Positions 7,920 through 14,591 of a stretch of 14,682 bases of DNA are shown here, one piece after another. The notes beneath the pieces are model-generated. The model did not search any database and had not been told where the DNA came from. It saw nothing but the letters and a program-made list of their open reading frames with translations. Numbering within the stretch: position 1 is the first letter of the stretch; the number at the start of each line of letters is the position of its first letter. This DNA is from CAYLQA01 sp964385695. GTDB taxonomy: Bacteria; Desulfobacterota; Desulfobulbia; Desulfobulbales; Desulfurivibrionaceae. Made by a program: the position numbers and the translations under genes. The stretch spans positions 1 through 14,682 of the forward strand of contig CAYLQA010000063.1 of the NCBI GenBank assembly GCA_964385695.1, given 5' to 3'.

Positions 7920-7947
7920 TTGCCCCATTTTTTGTAGCGTATATGCT
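7920..7947 (+). promoter_or_regulatory. Possible sigma70 promoter of the GAF-domain gene
   Basis: TTGCCC (7920-7925) and TATGCT (7942-7947) are spaced 16 bp apart in the dus/GAF divergent intergenic region, each matching four of six consensus bases. The predicted message would start about 80 nt before the GAF gene. This is a weak match by eye. Confidence 0.2.
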
Positions 7948-8032
7948 ATGCTGGTCACGGAACATTGCATGAGTGATCGCCATCTTAGGAGAATGTAAGT
8001 GGGGAGAGAGGCGATTAGACAGAGGCTGGGTA

Positions 8033-8833
8033 ATGGATCACACGAAACGCATAGAAAAAATAGAAAAACAGCTGGCTCTTCTCACTGAGGAGATCTCTTT
8101 TTTACGCGATGATCTTGCCGATTCGAGTAAGGGGCAGCCGGAAGGGATGCAGGATGTTGGACACGATGATGTGGGGGCACTGCTCTCCTACCTGGCCCTT
8201 GGCTCTGATCTTGAAGAGGATGCCTTGCTTAACATGCTTTTGCGCTGTGCCATGTACAGTGTTGGGGCAGGCGGGGCTGGTTTAACCCTGTTTGACAGCA
8301 AGAAAAACGTTTTAGTCTTTCGGGCTGCCTTGGGGGATGGTGCCGAAGGGATTATCGGTTACGAGTTGCCCCTTGAAGACAGCCGACACGGGCTTGCCTT
8401 TTTAACCGGCAAAGTTCAGTCCTCTACGCCCACACACGATGGTGCTGCCGTGGTGACGGCAACCGAGTTTCGCAATGTGTTGGTGGCCCCGCTTTTTGTC
8501 GGGGTTGACGGTGTGGGTACCATCAGTGCGGTGAACAAAAAGGATGCGGATCAATTCACCGCTCAGGATATGGAGGCCTACCGACTCTTTGCCGATCTTG
8601 CCGCCCTGGTTGTTCAGCAGAAGCTCCGGGAACAGCTTGTTTCTTCCATGGTTGCAGGGCATGGGGGCAGCGTCCCGGCAGAGCTCAGCGCCGTAAAAAT
8701 CGGCAGCGACATGTTGGAGCTTGTGGATATTGTGCAAAACATGGTGGAGGTTCGCAAGAAGAGGCCGGAGATGACTCCGCTTCTCAAGCAACTTACCTTT
8801 ATGCTGGTGCGGAGTACGGACCGAGGCCTGTAA
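8033..8833 (+). CDS. GAF-domain protein with an N-terminal coiled coil
   Basis: A 266-residue soluble protein. Residues 1-30 form a charged coiled coil (K-R-I-E-K-I-E-K-Q-L). A GAF sensor domain spans roughly 60-205, seen in G-A-G-G-A-G-L-T-L-F-D, the G-Y-E-L-P-L turn, G-L-A-F-L-T-G-K, L-V-A-P-L-F-V and G-V-G-T-I-S-A-V-N-K. The C-terminal 60 residues are helical and unrecognised. There is no kinase, cyclase or DNA-binding output domain, so it probably works through a partner protein; the ligand is unknown. The start is taken at ATG 8033, preceded at 7 nt by GAGG; the frame extends to a GTG at 7973 without a good ribosome site. The gene diverges from dus and ends about 60 nt before a strong hairpin shared with the convergent ferredoxin operon. 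Confidence 0.85.
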   Translation: MDHTKRIEKIEKQLALLTEEISFLRDDLADSSKGQPEGMQDVGHDDVGALLSYLALGSDLEEDALLNMLLRCAMYSVGAGGAGLTLFDSKKNVLVFRAALGDGAEGIIGYELPLEDSRHGLAFLTGKVQSSTPTHDGAAVVTATEFRNVLVAPLFVGVDGVGTISAVNKKDADQFTAQDMEAYRLFADLAALVVQQKLREQLVSSMVAGHGGSVPAELSAVKIGSDMLELVDIVQNMVEVRKKRPEMTPLLKQLTFMLVRSTDRGL

Positions 8834-8894
8834 AAAGGGCCTGGCGTAAATTCAAGCCGTTATAACAGTAGGATTGGATTTTTTTGAGAGAGAA

Positions 8895-8937
8895 ACACCA
8901 AAAGGGGTAACCGACAATCGGTTACCCCTTTTGGTGT
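8895..8937. terminator. Bidirectional hairpin terminator between convergent genes
   Basis: A perfect 20-bp stem (8895-8914 pairing with 8918-8937) with a three-base loop CAA. It sits 61 nt after the GAF gene stop and 16 nt after the end of the ferredoxin gene on the other strand. The long GC-containing stem between convergent genes fits a terminator for both units, although neither side has a classical U tract. Confidence 0.75.
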
Positions 8938-8953
8938 GTTGCTTAAAACAGCT

Positions 8954-9139
8954 TTACACCTCGGTAACGGTGATTGCCTCTTCCGGGCAGACCTCAACAC
9001 AGGTCTCGCAGCCAAGGCATTCATCCATGTTGACCGGTTCGGATTTGCCATCCTCCATCTCAAAAACCTGTGCCGGACAGGCATTTACACATTCTTCATC
9101 GCCATTGCATTTGTCTTTGTCTACCTCCACCTGCCACAT
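8954..9139 (-). CDS. Two-cluster ferredoxin with Asp at the second ligand position (D. africanus ferredoxin III type)
   Basis: A 61-residue soluble low-potential electron carrier. Cluster I motif: C11-x2-D14-x2-C17-x3-C21-P, where aspartate 14 replaces the usual second cysteine. Cluster II motif: C41-x2-C44-x2-C47-x3-C51-P, fully canonical. The length and ligand numbering match my memory of Desulfovibrio africanus ferredoxin III, whose Asp14 site interconverts between [3Fe-4S] and [4Fe-4S]; Pyrococcus furiosus ferredoxin also uses Asp14 as a ligand. The aspartate is visible here; cluster behaviour is inferred. A good ribosome site (AGGAGG) precedes the start. It is the last gene of the - strand redox operon, 40 nt after the DsrC-like gene. 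Confidence 0.95.
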   Translation of the reverse strand: MWQVEVDKDKCNGDEECVNACPAQVFEMEDGKSEPVNMDECLGCETCVEVCPEEAITVTEV

Positions 9140-9179
9140 AATAAATCCTCCTGATTTTTTGTTATAGGCGTTTGCTTAC

Positions 9180-9536
9180 TCAGCAACATTCCTCAAGTAA
9201 ATAATTCTTTCCGTCAACGCTTACAAAATGCACACCGGACAATTTAGGTAGCCCTGCAATTTTCCACGCGGCTTCCGGATTTATAAACTCATCATTGATG
9301 CACTCTTTGGGTTGATGGATGTTCTTGCAGACATAGTTCATGATGGGGAATGCATTGAATTTTTTGTAATACCCCCGCATGAACTTTAAAATTTCAATTT
9401 TTTCATCGTTTAATTCATCAATCCCTGCATTCTTTGCCAATGCCATGGCCAGACCTTCATCCCACTCATCACTGTTGAGCAGAAAGCCGTCATCGTCCAC
9501 GGGGATTTTTTTGCCTCGATATTCAATCTCATTCAT
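9180..9536 (-). CDS. DsrC/TusE-like protein lacking both canonical cysteines, with a C-terminal Cys-Cys
   Basis: A 118-residue member of the DsrC/TusE/DsvC sulfur-relay superfamily. The fold signature is clear: D-D-D-G-F-L-L-N-S-D-E-W at 14-25, A-x-x-L-A-K-N-A-G-I near 30-39, I-L-K-F-M-R-G-Y-Y-K-K-F at 49-60, and W-K-I-A-G-L-P-K at 91-98. In DsrC the C-terminal arm carries two redox cysteines ten residues apart, the last one penultimate. Here these positions are W91 and V102, with exactly ten residues between. The chain then continues 16 residues beyond the usual end and finishes L-L-E-E-C-C (C117, C118); C70 and C79 are the only other cysteines. It therefore cannot form the normal DsrC trisulfide arm, but may use the terminal pair instead. 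GGAGG precedes the start. The selenoprotein gene lies 32 nt upstream in the operon. Confidence 0.9.
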   Translation of the reverse strand: MNEIEYRGKKIPVDDDGFLLNSDEWDEGLAMALAKNAGIDELNDEKIEILKFMRGYYKKFNAFPIMNYVCKNIHQPKECINDEFINPEAAWKIAGLPKLSGVHFVSVDGKNYLLEECC

Positions 9537-9568
9537 ATGTTTACCTCCGTTTCACTGGGGCTCTTCTA

Positions 9569-10144
9569 TTATGCGCCTATGAGCCGGTACGGATAGGCAC
9601 GCTTAGTCCATTCATTGTCCGGCGCTTTGGCGGTTAATTCATCATAGGCCTCTCTTAATGGCATTGGATCCTCGGTGCTTTTGTAGCGGCTTACACCCCG
9701 TAGGAAAATCGCCTCCGGAGTCGAAGAGCTGTCCGGGTAATTATCCCGGACCCTTTCCAGGTTTGTCAGGGCCTCGCTAAAGCGGTCATTGTCAAAATGC
9801 ACTTTAGCCATGCCAAGCAACAGGGAAGGAATCAACTCCTCGGGAGCCAGAAAGCCCACGGTTCTGTGGTGCTCAATTCCTTCGGCACTCAAGGTGACAA
9901 GGGTCGGTGTCCATTTAACATTGAAATCCGTAGAAAGAGGCTGGGCATCAGATGCAACTTGCAGCGGAACAACAGAGCTGTTCATGAATTCGCTGACCTC
10001 GGGAGTGGGATACGTAACTGTATCCATCTGCTGGCAACCAATTCACTGCGGGTTGAAAAAGTCAAGCAGCACTGTTTTGTTTTCAGCCTTGGCTCGAGCC
10101 AGGGCCGTATCCAAATCTTTTTCCCATTGAACAGTATTCGCCAT
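9569..10144 (-). CDS. Thioredoxin-like selenoprotein (U-x-x-C) with a C-terminal TPR-like region; in-frame TGA read as selenocysteine
   Basis: A 191-residue protein when the TGA at 10045-10043 is read as Sec34. Around it the chain reads L-L-D-F-F-N-P-Q-U-I-G-C-Q-Q-M-D, the thioredoxin active-site strand and helix with Sec in place of the first cysteine (U34, C37). Downstream is V-K-W-T-P-T-L-V with the expected cis-proline (P80). Residues from about 108 look like TPR or YbgF-like repeats (A-L-T-N-L-E-R-V-R-D-N-Y-P-D-S). Start ATG 10144 has AGAGGA 6 nt upstream. Without Sec the frame would begin at ATG 10027, just past the active site, with no upstream ribosome site, leaving a thioredoxin without its redox motif. 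It is probably a cytoplasmic disulfide reductase or peroxide/thiol relay protein; no signal peptide is seen. The alternative is a pseudogene with a nonsense mutation, less likely given the exact position and intact frame on both sides. Confidence 0.88.
10008..10045 (-). promoter_or_regulatory. Putative bacterial SECIS element (UGA plus downstream hairpin)
   Basis: On the - strand the UGA (10045-10043) is followed after 17 nt by GGATAC (10025-10020), loop AGTTAC (10019-10014) and GTATCC (10013-10008): a perfect 6-bp stem with a six-base loop. As I recall, bacterial SECIS hairpins lie immediately downstream of UGA, with the apical loop roughly 16-37 nt away and a G among its first two bases. 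Here the loop begins 23 nt after UGA and its second base is G. Confidence 0.6.
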
Positions 10145-10207
10145 ATTCATTCCTCTTTAAAATGGATTGATGTCAATGCCTCGGCTCACCCATGCCATGA
10201 CCGGTGC

Positions 10208-10612
10208 TCATTCAGCCTCCGTGTCGCTATGGGGGGCGTGCCGAAAATAAAGAATTTTTTCCACCCGAACGACGAGCTTGCGTTCGACCTGGGGAAAATG
10301 TTCATGCTCTTCTTTTTCGGTATAACCATTTAAGAATGCCGTATCCTCTAACCGCTCCGCTTTGCCCAGGAGTTGGTAGCCTTTGTCGGTTATCGGGTCC
10401 CAAACGACCAGGCCCACAGCAGGATTTGTTTGCAGATTCTCAACAGTCGCCGGGCAAAACCAAGCAGTCGCTTCCAAAACATCACCATCCGCGGCAACAA
10501 GTTTGCCAGCAGCAGCGATATGGGGCATGCCGTCCGTGCCAACGGTGGCAACGAACAGATGCCCGAGCTGCGCTGCAAGCTTGACTGCCGATAAGAGTGT
10601 TTCCCTCGTCAT
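10208..10612 (-). CDS. Pyridoxamine 5'-phosphate oxidase family protein (FMN-binding split barrel)
   Basis: A 134-residue protein with the split beta-barrel pattern of the PNPOx-like superfamily: L-F-V-A-T-V-G-T-D-G-M-P-H-I near 19-32, the V-L-E-A-T-A-W-F-C-P-A-T-V-E-N-L-Q-T-N-P-A-V-G-L-V-V-W-D strand-helix-strand at about 45-71, and G-Y-Q-L-L-G-K-A-E near 78-86. Small members like this usually bind FMN or another flavin as dimers and often act as flavin reductases or oxidases of unknown substrate. It is shorter than true PdxH and lacks an obvious PLP-specific tail, so a role in vitamin B6 synthesis is unlikely. AAAAGG precedes the start. It sits in the middle of the redox operon, 63 nt before the selenoprotein. 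Confidence 0.85.
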   Translation of the reverse strand: MTRETLLSAVKLAAQLGHLFVATVGTDGMPHIAAAGKLVAADGDVLEATAWFCPATVENLQTNPAVGLVVWDPITDKGYQLLGKAERLEDTAFLNGYTEKEEHEHFPQVERKLVVRVEKILYFRHAPHSDTEAE

Positions 10613-10668
10613 AGTATGGCCTTTTGATGTTTCTATTGCCTGTTTAGTCTTATGCCCGGCGACTAGCC

Positions 10669-10965
10669 CTATGCCCGTGCACCGCTGAAGTCGGCGTATA
10701 GTTCATGCATCTTAGAGCGGAGCTGCATGAGCTTTTTCGAGTCCTCGGGGGTGAGCCAACGGGGTTCACTGATGGAGTAGACCACCTTGGCGAGTTCATC
10801 AATGACGAGCTCCGTGGCCCTGCACCACTCATCGGTGCATATATGTTCCATTTCAGCGGCCTCAGCTATGTCATCCTCAAGAATACTCAAGGATTTTTCC
10901 AAGTTTGCCATAAATTCACGGTGGGCTATTAAAAAGGAATCTTCCATTTGTTGTTGTCTTTGCAT
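10669..10965 (-). CDS. Small conserved-looking protein of unknown function
   Basis: A 98-residue acidic, helical protein that I cannot assign to a named family. Visible features: a predicted N-terminal helix rich in M, L and E; C-T-D-E-W-C near 43-48; a helix E-L-V-I-D-E-L-A-K-V-V-Y; an S-I-S-E-P-R-W loop (64-70) with P-E-D-S-K-K after it; and a C-terminal helix ending H-E-L-Y-A-D-F. The distinct W/C/P motifs and a clean GGAGG ribosome site 7 nt before the ATG argue that it is a real gene. It has no membrane segment or signal peptide. It lies 47 nt after the coiled-coil gene and 56 nt before the flavin-binding gene, so it is part of the same transcription unit. Confidence 0.75.
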   Translation of the reverse strand: MQRQQQMEDSFLIAHREFMANLEKSLSILEDDIAEAAEMEHICTDEWCRATELVIDELAKVVYSISEPRWLTPEDSKKLMQLRSKMHELYADFSGARA

Positions 10966-11012
10966 AATGTTACCTCCGTGTATTCTTTGCCTGCTGGTTC
11001 ATGCAGGAGTTT

Positions 11013-11315
11013 TCAGCCGCCGAAATCGTAGTCAAAGAGCGTTCCGGCGGCATCGTTATACCGGCTCTCAAGATTTGTTAATTTCGTCTTTATTTCCTCT
11101 CTCTGCGGGTTCCACTCGGTAGGACATTCGTTCCGGAGCATGTCGAGCCTGTCGTCGAGCTCGGTCATCAGGATATGCAGATCGTTCACATTCTCATACA
11201 TCCTCTGTTTATCGCCTGTCGGGAGTTGATCCATCTTGTGCATCACATCATAGAGCTTTGCCTTCCACAGAGTGAGTTCCATTCCAACGTTTTTGCAATA
11301 ATCACGGACTTCCAT
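11013..11315 (-). CDS. Small coiled-coil protein of unknown function, first gene of the redox operon
   Basis: A 100-residue charged, alpha-helical protein with two cysteines (C8, C70 region). Residues 1-65 and 75-95 look like coiled coil; they are separated by E-C-P-T-E-W-N-P. The chain ends in the flexible, aromatic D-Y-D-F-G-G. I recognise no named domain. The frame is open to 11471, but AAAGGAGG lies exactly 6 nt before ATG 11315 and the upstream residues are low-quality, so 11315 is the start. It heads a six-gene - strand operon with gaps of 32 to 63 nt and a ribosome site before each gene. A scaffold or stress-related partner protein is conceivable, but this is a guess. Confidence 0.75.
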   Translation of the reverse strand: MEVRDYCKNVGMELTLWKAKLYDVMHKMDQLPTGDKQRMYENVNDLHILMTELDDRLDMLRNECPTEWNPQREEIKTKLTNLESRYNDAAGTLFDYDFGG

Positions 11316-11945
11316 AACCATCCTCCTTTGGCGCGCTATCGCCACTGTATTAAGGAAATATACCTCCCACAGAGCTTGCCGAAACGCACTGCGGTCGGTC
11401 CCCACACATCCCGCCTTGCTTGAAAAAAAGGCGGTTCTAAAAAATATTTTAAGCTGACCTGCCCATCGCATGATGGACGGGGATGAAATTTTACCTAAAA
11501 ATAAAGCGCTTACGCCCTAGTAGAACATGCATGTGTTCCCGAGGGCGGGTATTGGTAGTTTTAGAGATAACTCGTTCATAGGAGCCCTCCATTTAGGATA
11601 GAGGCAACGGATAAAAAACGAGGTTGCTTATATAGATATACAATGGGGAATGAGACTCCCTTTGTCAAAGGGAAATGTTGCGAAAAACACGGAATTGTAA
11701 GTAGTTGTTTGTATGTTTATGGGAGGCGTTTTTTTATACACGTCTCGATAATCACTACGGAAACAGTGGGTTAGGTTGGTGCTTGGTTTGAAGTGAGGGA
11801 AATCGCCACGGTGAAAGCCATATTATCAAAAAGTTTGTTGGTGGAATGTCGTCCCGAAATTTTTTTGGGAAAAAATCAGACTAGATTTAAATCGTATTAT
11901 CGAGCATATTAGTTGATAGGGGGTAACTTAAAATCTATATTGAGC
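11316..11945. promoter_or_regulatory. Structured divergent intergenic region between the redox operon and the hybrid kinase
   Basis: About 630 bp with no convincing gene. Visible elements: a CCGCCTT/AAGGCGG inverted repeat (11411-11417 and 11428-11434) in the presumed operon leader; a two-part hairpin with outer stem CGCCCT/AGGGCG (11513-11518, 11542-11547) and inner stem GAACA/TGTTC (11523-11527, 11534-11538); and a TCCCTTTG-T-CAAAGGGA dyad (11657-11673) containing a perfect -35 hexamer TTGACA on the - strand, though no good -10 box follows at 17 bp. The region should hold promoters for both directions. Confidence 0.45.
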
Positions 11946-14591
11946 ATGCCCAAGTCTAAATTCGTTCCCAAATTTGCCATTGTCCAAGCCGTCTGTTTGA
12001 CTGTTTTACTTAGTGTATTGTTTTTTTGGGATTATTCCCATGTCCAAGAAAACACAGTGAGCCTCGCCCTGCAAACCGCCAGGACCAGCGCTCATAAGGA
12101 TCTTCAGTACCGTAACCTGCTTCTTTCTGCCGGTGGGGTGTACATGGAAGTTTCCGATCAGGTTCAGCCCCTTTCCTCTATAAAGCATAGAAAAGATCAG
12201 AATATTTTTTTGGGTTCGGGCAAAAAGCTCACCGTTATTCTTCCGAAGCGCTTTATCCAGATGGCCAAAGCAAAAGTTGACCTTGAGCATCAGATCTTTG
12301 AGAAAAGCAGCATTCGAACCCTGCAGCCTATTTCCAAAGATGATGATCCCGACGACTGGGAGAAATATGCACTCTCTCAGCTGGTTGCCGGTAAGAGTGA
12401 ATTTTATGAGTTAATCAGTGCTGAAGATGGGGAAATGTATTTCAGGTATCTCCATTCTCTTTATGCCACCGAACAATGCGTAAAAAATCGGCCCGGTCAA
12501 AACTTGACGGTCGGTGATCTTTATGGAGGATTGAGCATCACCCTTCCCCTTGCCCCCTTTCAAGACGGAGGCAGAAAGCATAATCAGCTGATGATTTTTA
12601 CGTATGGTTTTATGTGGGTTGCTGGACTGTTTGGAATTGGCATTAGTTTTGACCGACTGCGTGCAAGGGATAAAAAGATTCACCAAGCACAAAGTCAAAC
12701 CCTAGCTGCTCTCTCGCAGCTGGATTCTGTTTTTGAGACCAGCCCGGTTGGCCTTCTCATAACCAACGGAGAGGTTGGAATAGTTAAGTCTAATAAGATA
12801 ATTCAAAATTTATGTCTGCAGACAGGGAGCCAATTTGGAGATGTCGCGCCTGCCGCTGCTCTCCCCCAACATTGCTTTGAGATAATAAAATCCGCAGTCG
12901 AGCAGATTAAAAATGGCAGGAAAAAGGTGCTTTTTGAACTTGAGAGGAAAACAGAATCACAAACAGGATACTACCACTGTATTGCTGTGCCGTTAGCCGT
13001 ACAAGATCGTTTCCTTATCACCTTCCACGATATGTCCCGGATAAAAGAAACACAGCTGGCCTTAAATAATACTTCTGAAGAGCTTGAAAAAACTTTTGAC
13101 GCCATTGATGACATTATTACGGTGCAAGATGTTGATATGAAAATTACTGCTGTGAACCGGGCAGCCGTAAAACATTTTCAGGCAACGGAGCAGGAGTTGC
13201 TCGGTAAATACTGTTATGAGCTTTTTCGGGGGGCGCCAACTCCCTGTGAAGGCTGTCCGGAGATTCAATCATTAAAGGATGGTGAGTCGCACACCGCTGA
13301 AATTCGGCATGAAAATTTGGCAAAGACCTATGCTGTTTGTGCCGCTCCTATTATCGATGAACATGGTCAAGTCGTTAAGATAGTGCACTGCGCCAAGGAT
13401 GTCACCGAAACCCGGGAACTGGAAACTCAATTGAGGCAAGCACAGAAGATGGAGGCTATTGGTACTCTGGCGGGAGGAATTGCCCATGACTTTAATAACA
13501 TTCTAGTTGCCATTATTGGTTTTTCCGAATTAGCCAAGTCTGAGACTCCAGAAGATTCATCTGTGCATGACGACCTTGATGAGATACTGAAAGCCGGGTT
13601 GCGCGCCAAAGAGCTTGTGAGACAGGTCTTGACCTTTTCCCGCCGGGCTGATCAGGAGTATCAGCCGCTATCGGTTCAAAGTATTTTAAAGGAGGCCTTC
13701 AGGCTTCTGCGTTCCACCATTCCTGCGACCATTGAGATGAAGTTGCAAGTCGATAAAGGCTGCGGCAAGGTCATTGCTGATCCTACCCATATCCATCAAG
13801 TGATTATGAACCTTTGCACTAATGCCTATCATGCCATGCAGGGCCAAGGGGGGAACATGCAGATTAGCCTGAGCCAGGTCCAACTTGCAGCGATGGATGT
13901 GAAAAATAAGTTGGCCCTAAAGCCGGGGAAATACCTTAAGCTTATGGTGAGTGATACCGGGAGCGGCATGGATAAAAAAACATGTCAGAGAATTTTCGAG
14001 CCTTATTATACGACCAAGGGGAAGGGTGAGGGCACAGGATTGGGCCTGTCCGTTGTTCATGGCATTGTTAAGGATATCGGAGGCCACATATCTGTCTACA
14101 GCGAGAAGGGCAAGGGGACTACCTTTACTCTGTATCTCCCCGTGGTTGAAGACCAGGATGTGGGCTTGGCTGACATTGGTGCTGTGGCAAACGTTCAGCT
14201 CCCCATGGGCGAAGAATCCGTGATGGTGGTAGATGATGAGGAGAGTGTGCGTACCGCCTATAAAAGACTTTTACAAAGCCTGGGGTACAAGGTGAGAGTG
14301 CATTCTGGTGGTGCTGAGGCAAAGAAGGACTTTGCCGCCCACCATGAGAAGTATGACCTAGTCATCACGGATATGAATATGCCCAAAATGTCGGGAAAGG
14401 ATCTGGCTGTTTCATTAAAGGAGATTCGTTCGGATATTCCGATAATTCTGTGCTCTGGTGTTAGTGATATGCTGGATGGACATGAGCTTAAAAGGTTTGG
14501 CTTTGATAAAATGATGTTAAAGCCCGTTTCCCTTAAGGAGATGGCCCAGGAAGTACGGTCAGTGTTGGATGCCTCATTCTCTCGTTCGTGA
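11946..14591 (+). CDS. Hybrid sensor histidine kinase with a degenerate DUF3365 domain, two PAS domains and a receiver
   Basis: An 881-residue membrane kinase. TM1 is at about 7-28 and TM2 at about 215-236. The periplasmic part matches DUF3365 (Tll0287-like): K-D-L-Q-Y-R...G-G-V-Y, S-G-K-K-L-T, and Y-F-R-Y-L-H-S-L-Y followed by C178-V-K-N181-R182 and V-G-D-L-Y-G-G-L-S-I. In haem-binding members the cysteine region is CxxCH; here the second Cys and the His are replaced. Two PAS domains follow (about 255-365 and 372-490), the second with C434-x-x-C437. The kinase core has the H-box A-G-G-I-A-H514-D-F-N-N, N-box M-N-L-C-T-N-A, D-T-G-S-G-M, F-E-P-Y-Y-T-T-K and G-T-G-L-G-L. A receiver domain ends the chain with phospho-acceptor D809 (T-D-M-N-M-P). 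An in-frame TTG at 11913 is an alternative start; neither has a clear ribosome site. No response regulator gene is adjacent within the window. Confidence 0.95.
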   Translation: MPKSKFVPKFAIVQAVCLTVLLSVLFFWDYSHVQENTVSLALQTARTSAHKDLQYRNLLLSAGGVYMEVSDQVQPLSSIKHRKDQNIFLGSGKKLTVILPKRFIQMAKAKVDLEHQIFEKSSIRTLQPISKDDDPDDWEKYALSQLVAGKSEFYELISAEDGEMYFRYLHSLYATEQCVKNRPGQNLTVGDLYGGLSITLPLAPFQDGGRKHNQLMIFTYGFMWVAGLFGIGISFDRLRARDKKIHQAQSQTLAALSQLDSVFETSPVGLLITNGEVGIVKSNKIIQNLCLQTGSQFGDVAPAAALPQHCFEIIKSAVEQIKNGRKKVLFELERKTESQTGYYHCIAVPLAVQDRFLITFHDMSRIKETQLALNNTSEELEKTFDAIDDIITVQDVDMKITAVNRAAVKHFQATEQELLGKYCYELFRGAPTPCEGCPEIQSLKDGESHTAEIRHENLAKTYAVCAAPIIDEHGQVVKIVHCAKDVTETRELETQLRQAQKMEAIGTLAGGIAHDFNNILVAIIGFSELAKSETPEDSSVHDDLDEILKAGLRAKELVRQVLTFSRRADQEYQPLSVQSILKEAFRLLRSTIPATIEMKLQVDKGCGKVIADPTHIHQVIMNLCTNAYHAMQGQGGNMQISLSQVQLAAMDVKNKLALKPGKYLKLMVSDTGSGMDKKTCQRIFEPYYTTKGKGEGTGLGLSVVHGIVKDIGGHISVYSEKGKGTTFTLYLPVVEDQDVGLADIGAVANVQLPMGEESVMVVDDEESVRTAYKRLLQSLGYKVRVHSGGAEAKKDFAAHHEKYDLVITDMNMPKMSGKDLAVSLKEIRSDIPIILCSGVSDMLDGHELKRFGFDKMMLKPVSLKEMAQEVRSVLDASFSRS

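Noticed and set aside
7951..7970. A sigma54-like promoter (CTGG-TCACG...TTGCAT) before the GAF gene
   Set aside because: The GG-to-GC spacing is 12 bases instead of the required 10.
9180..9182. TGA stop of the DsrC-like gene as a second selenocysteine (E-C-C-U...)
   Set aside because: Read-through would add only five more residues before a TAA, and no hairpin follows. A normal stop is simpler.
10581..10597. A sigma28-like element (GCCGATAA) on the + strand
   Set aside because: It lies inside the split-barrel gene, lacks the upstream TAAA box at the right distance, and faces no + strand gene.
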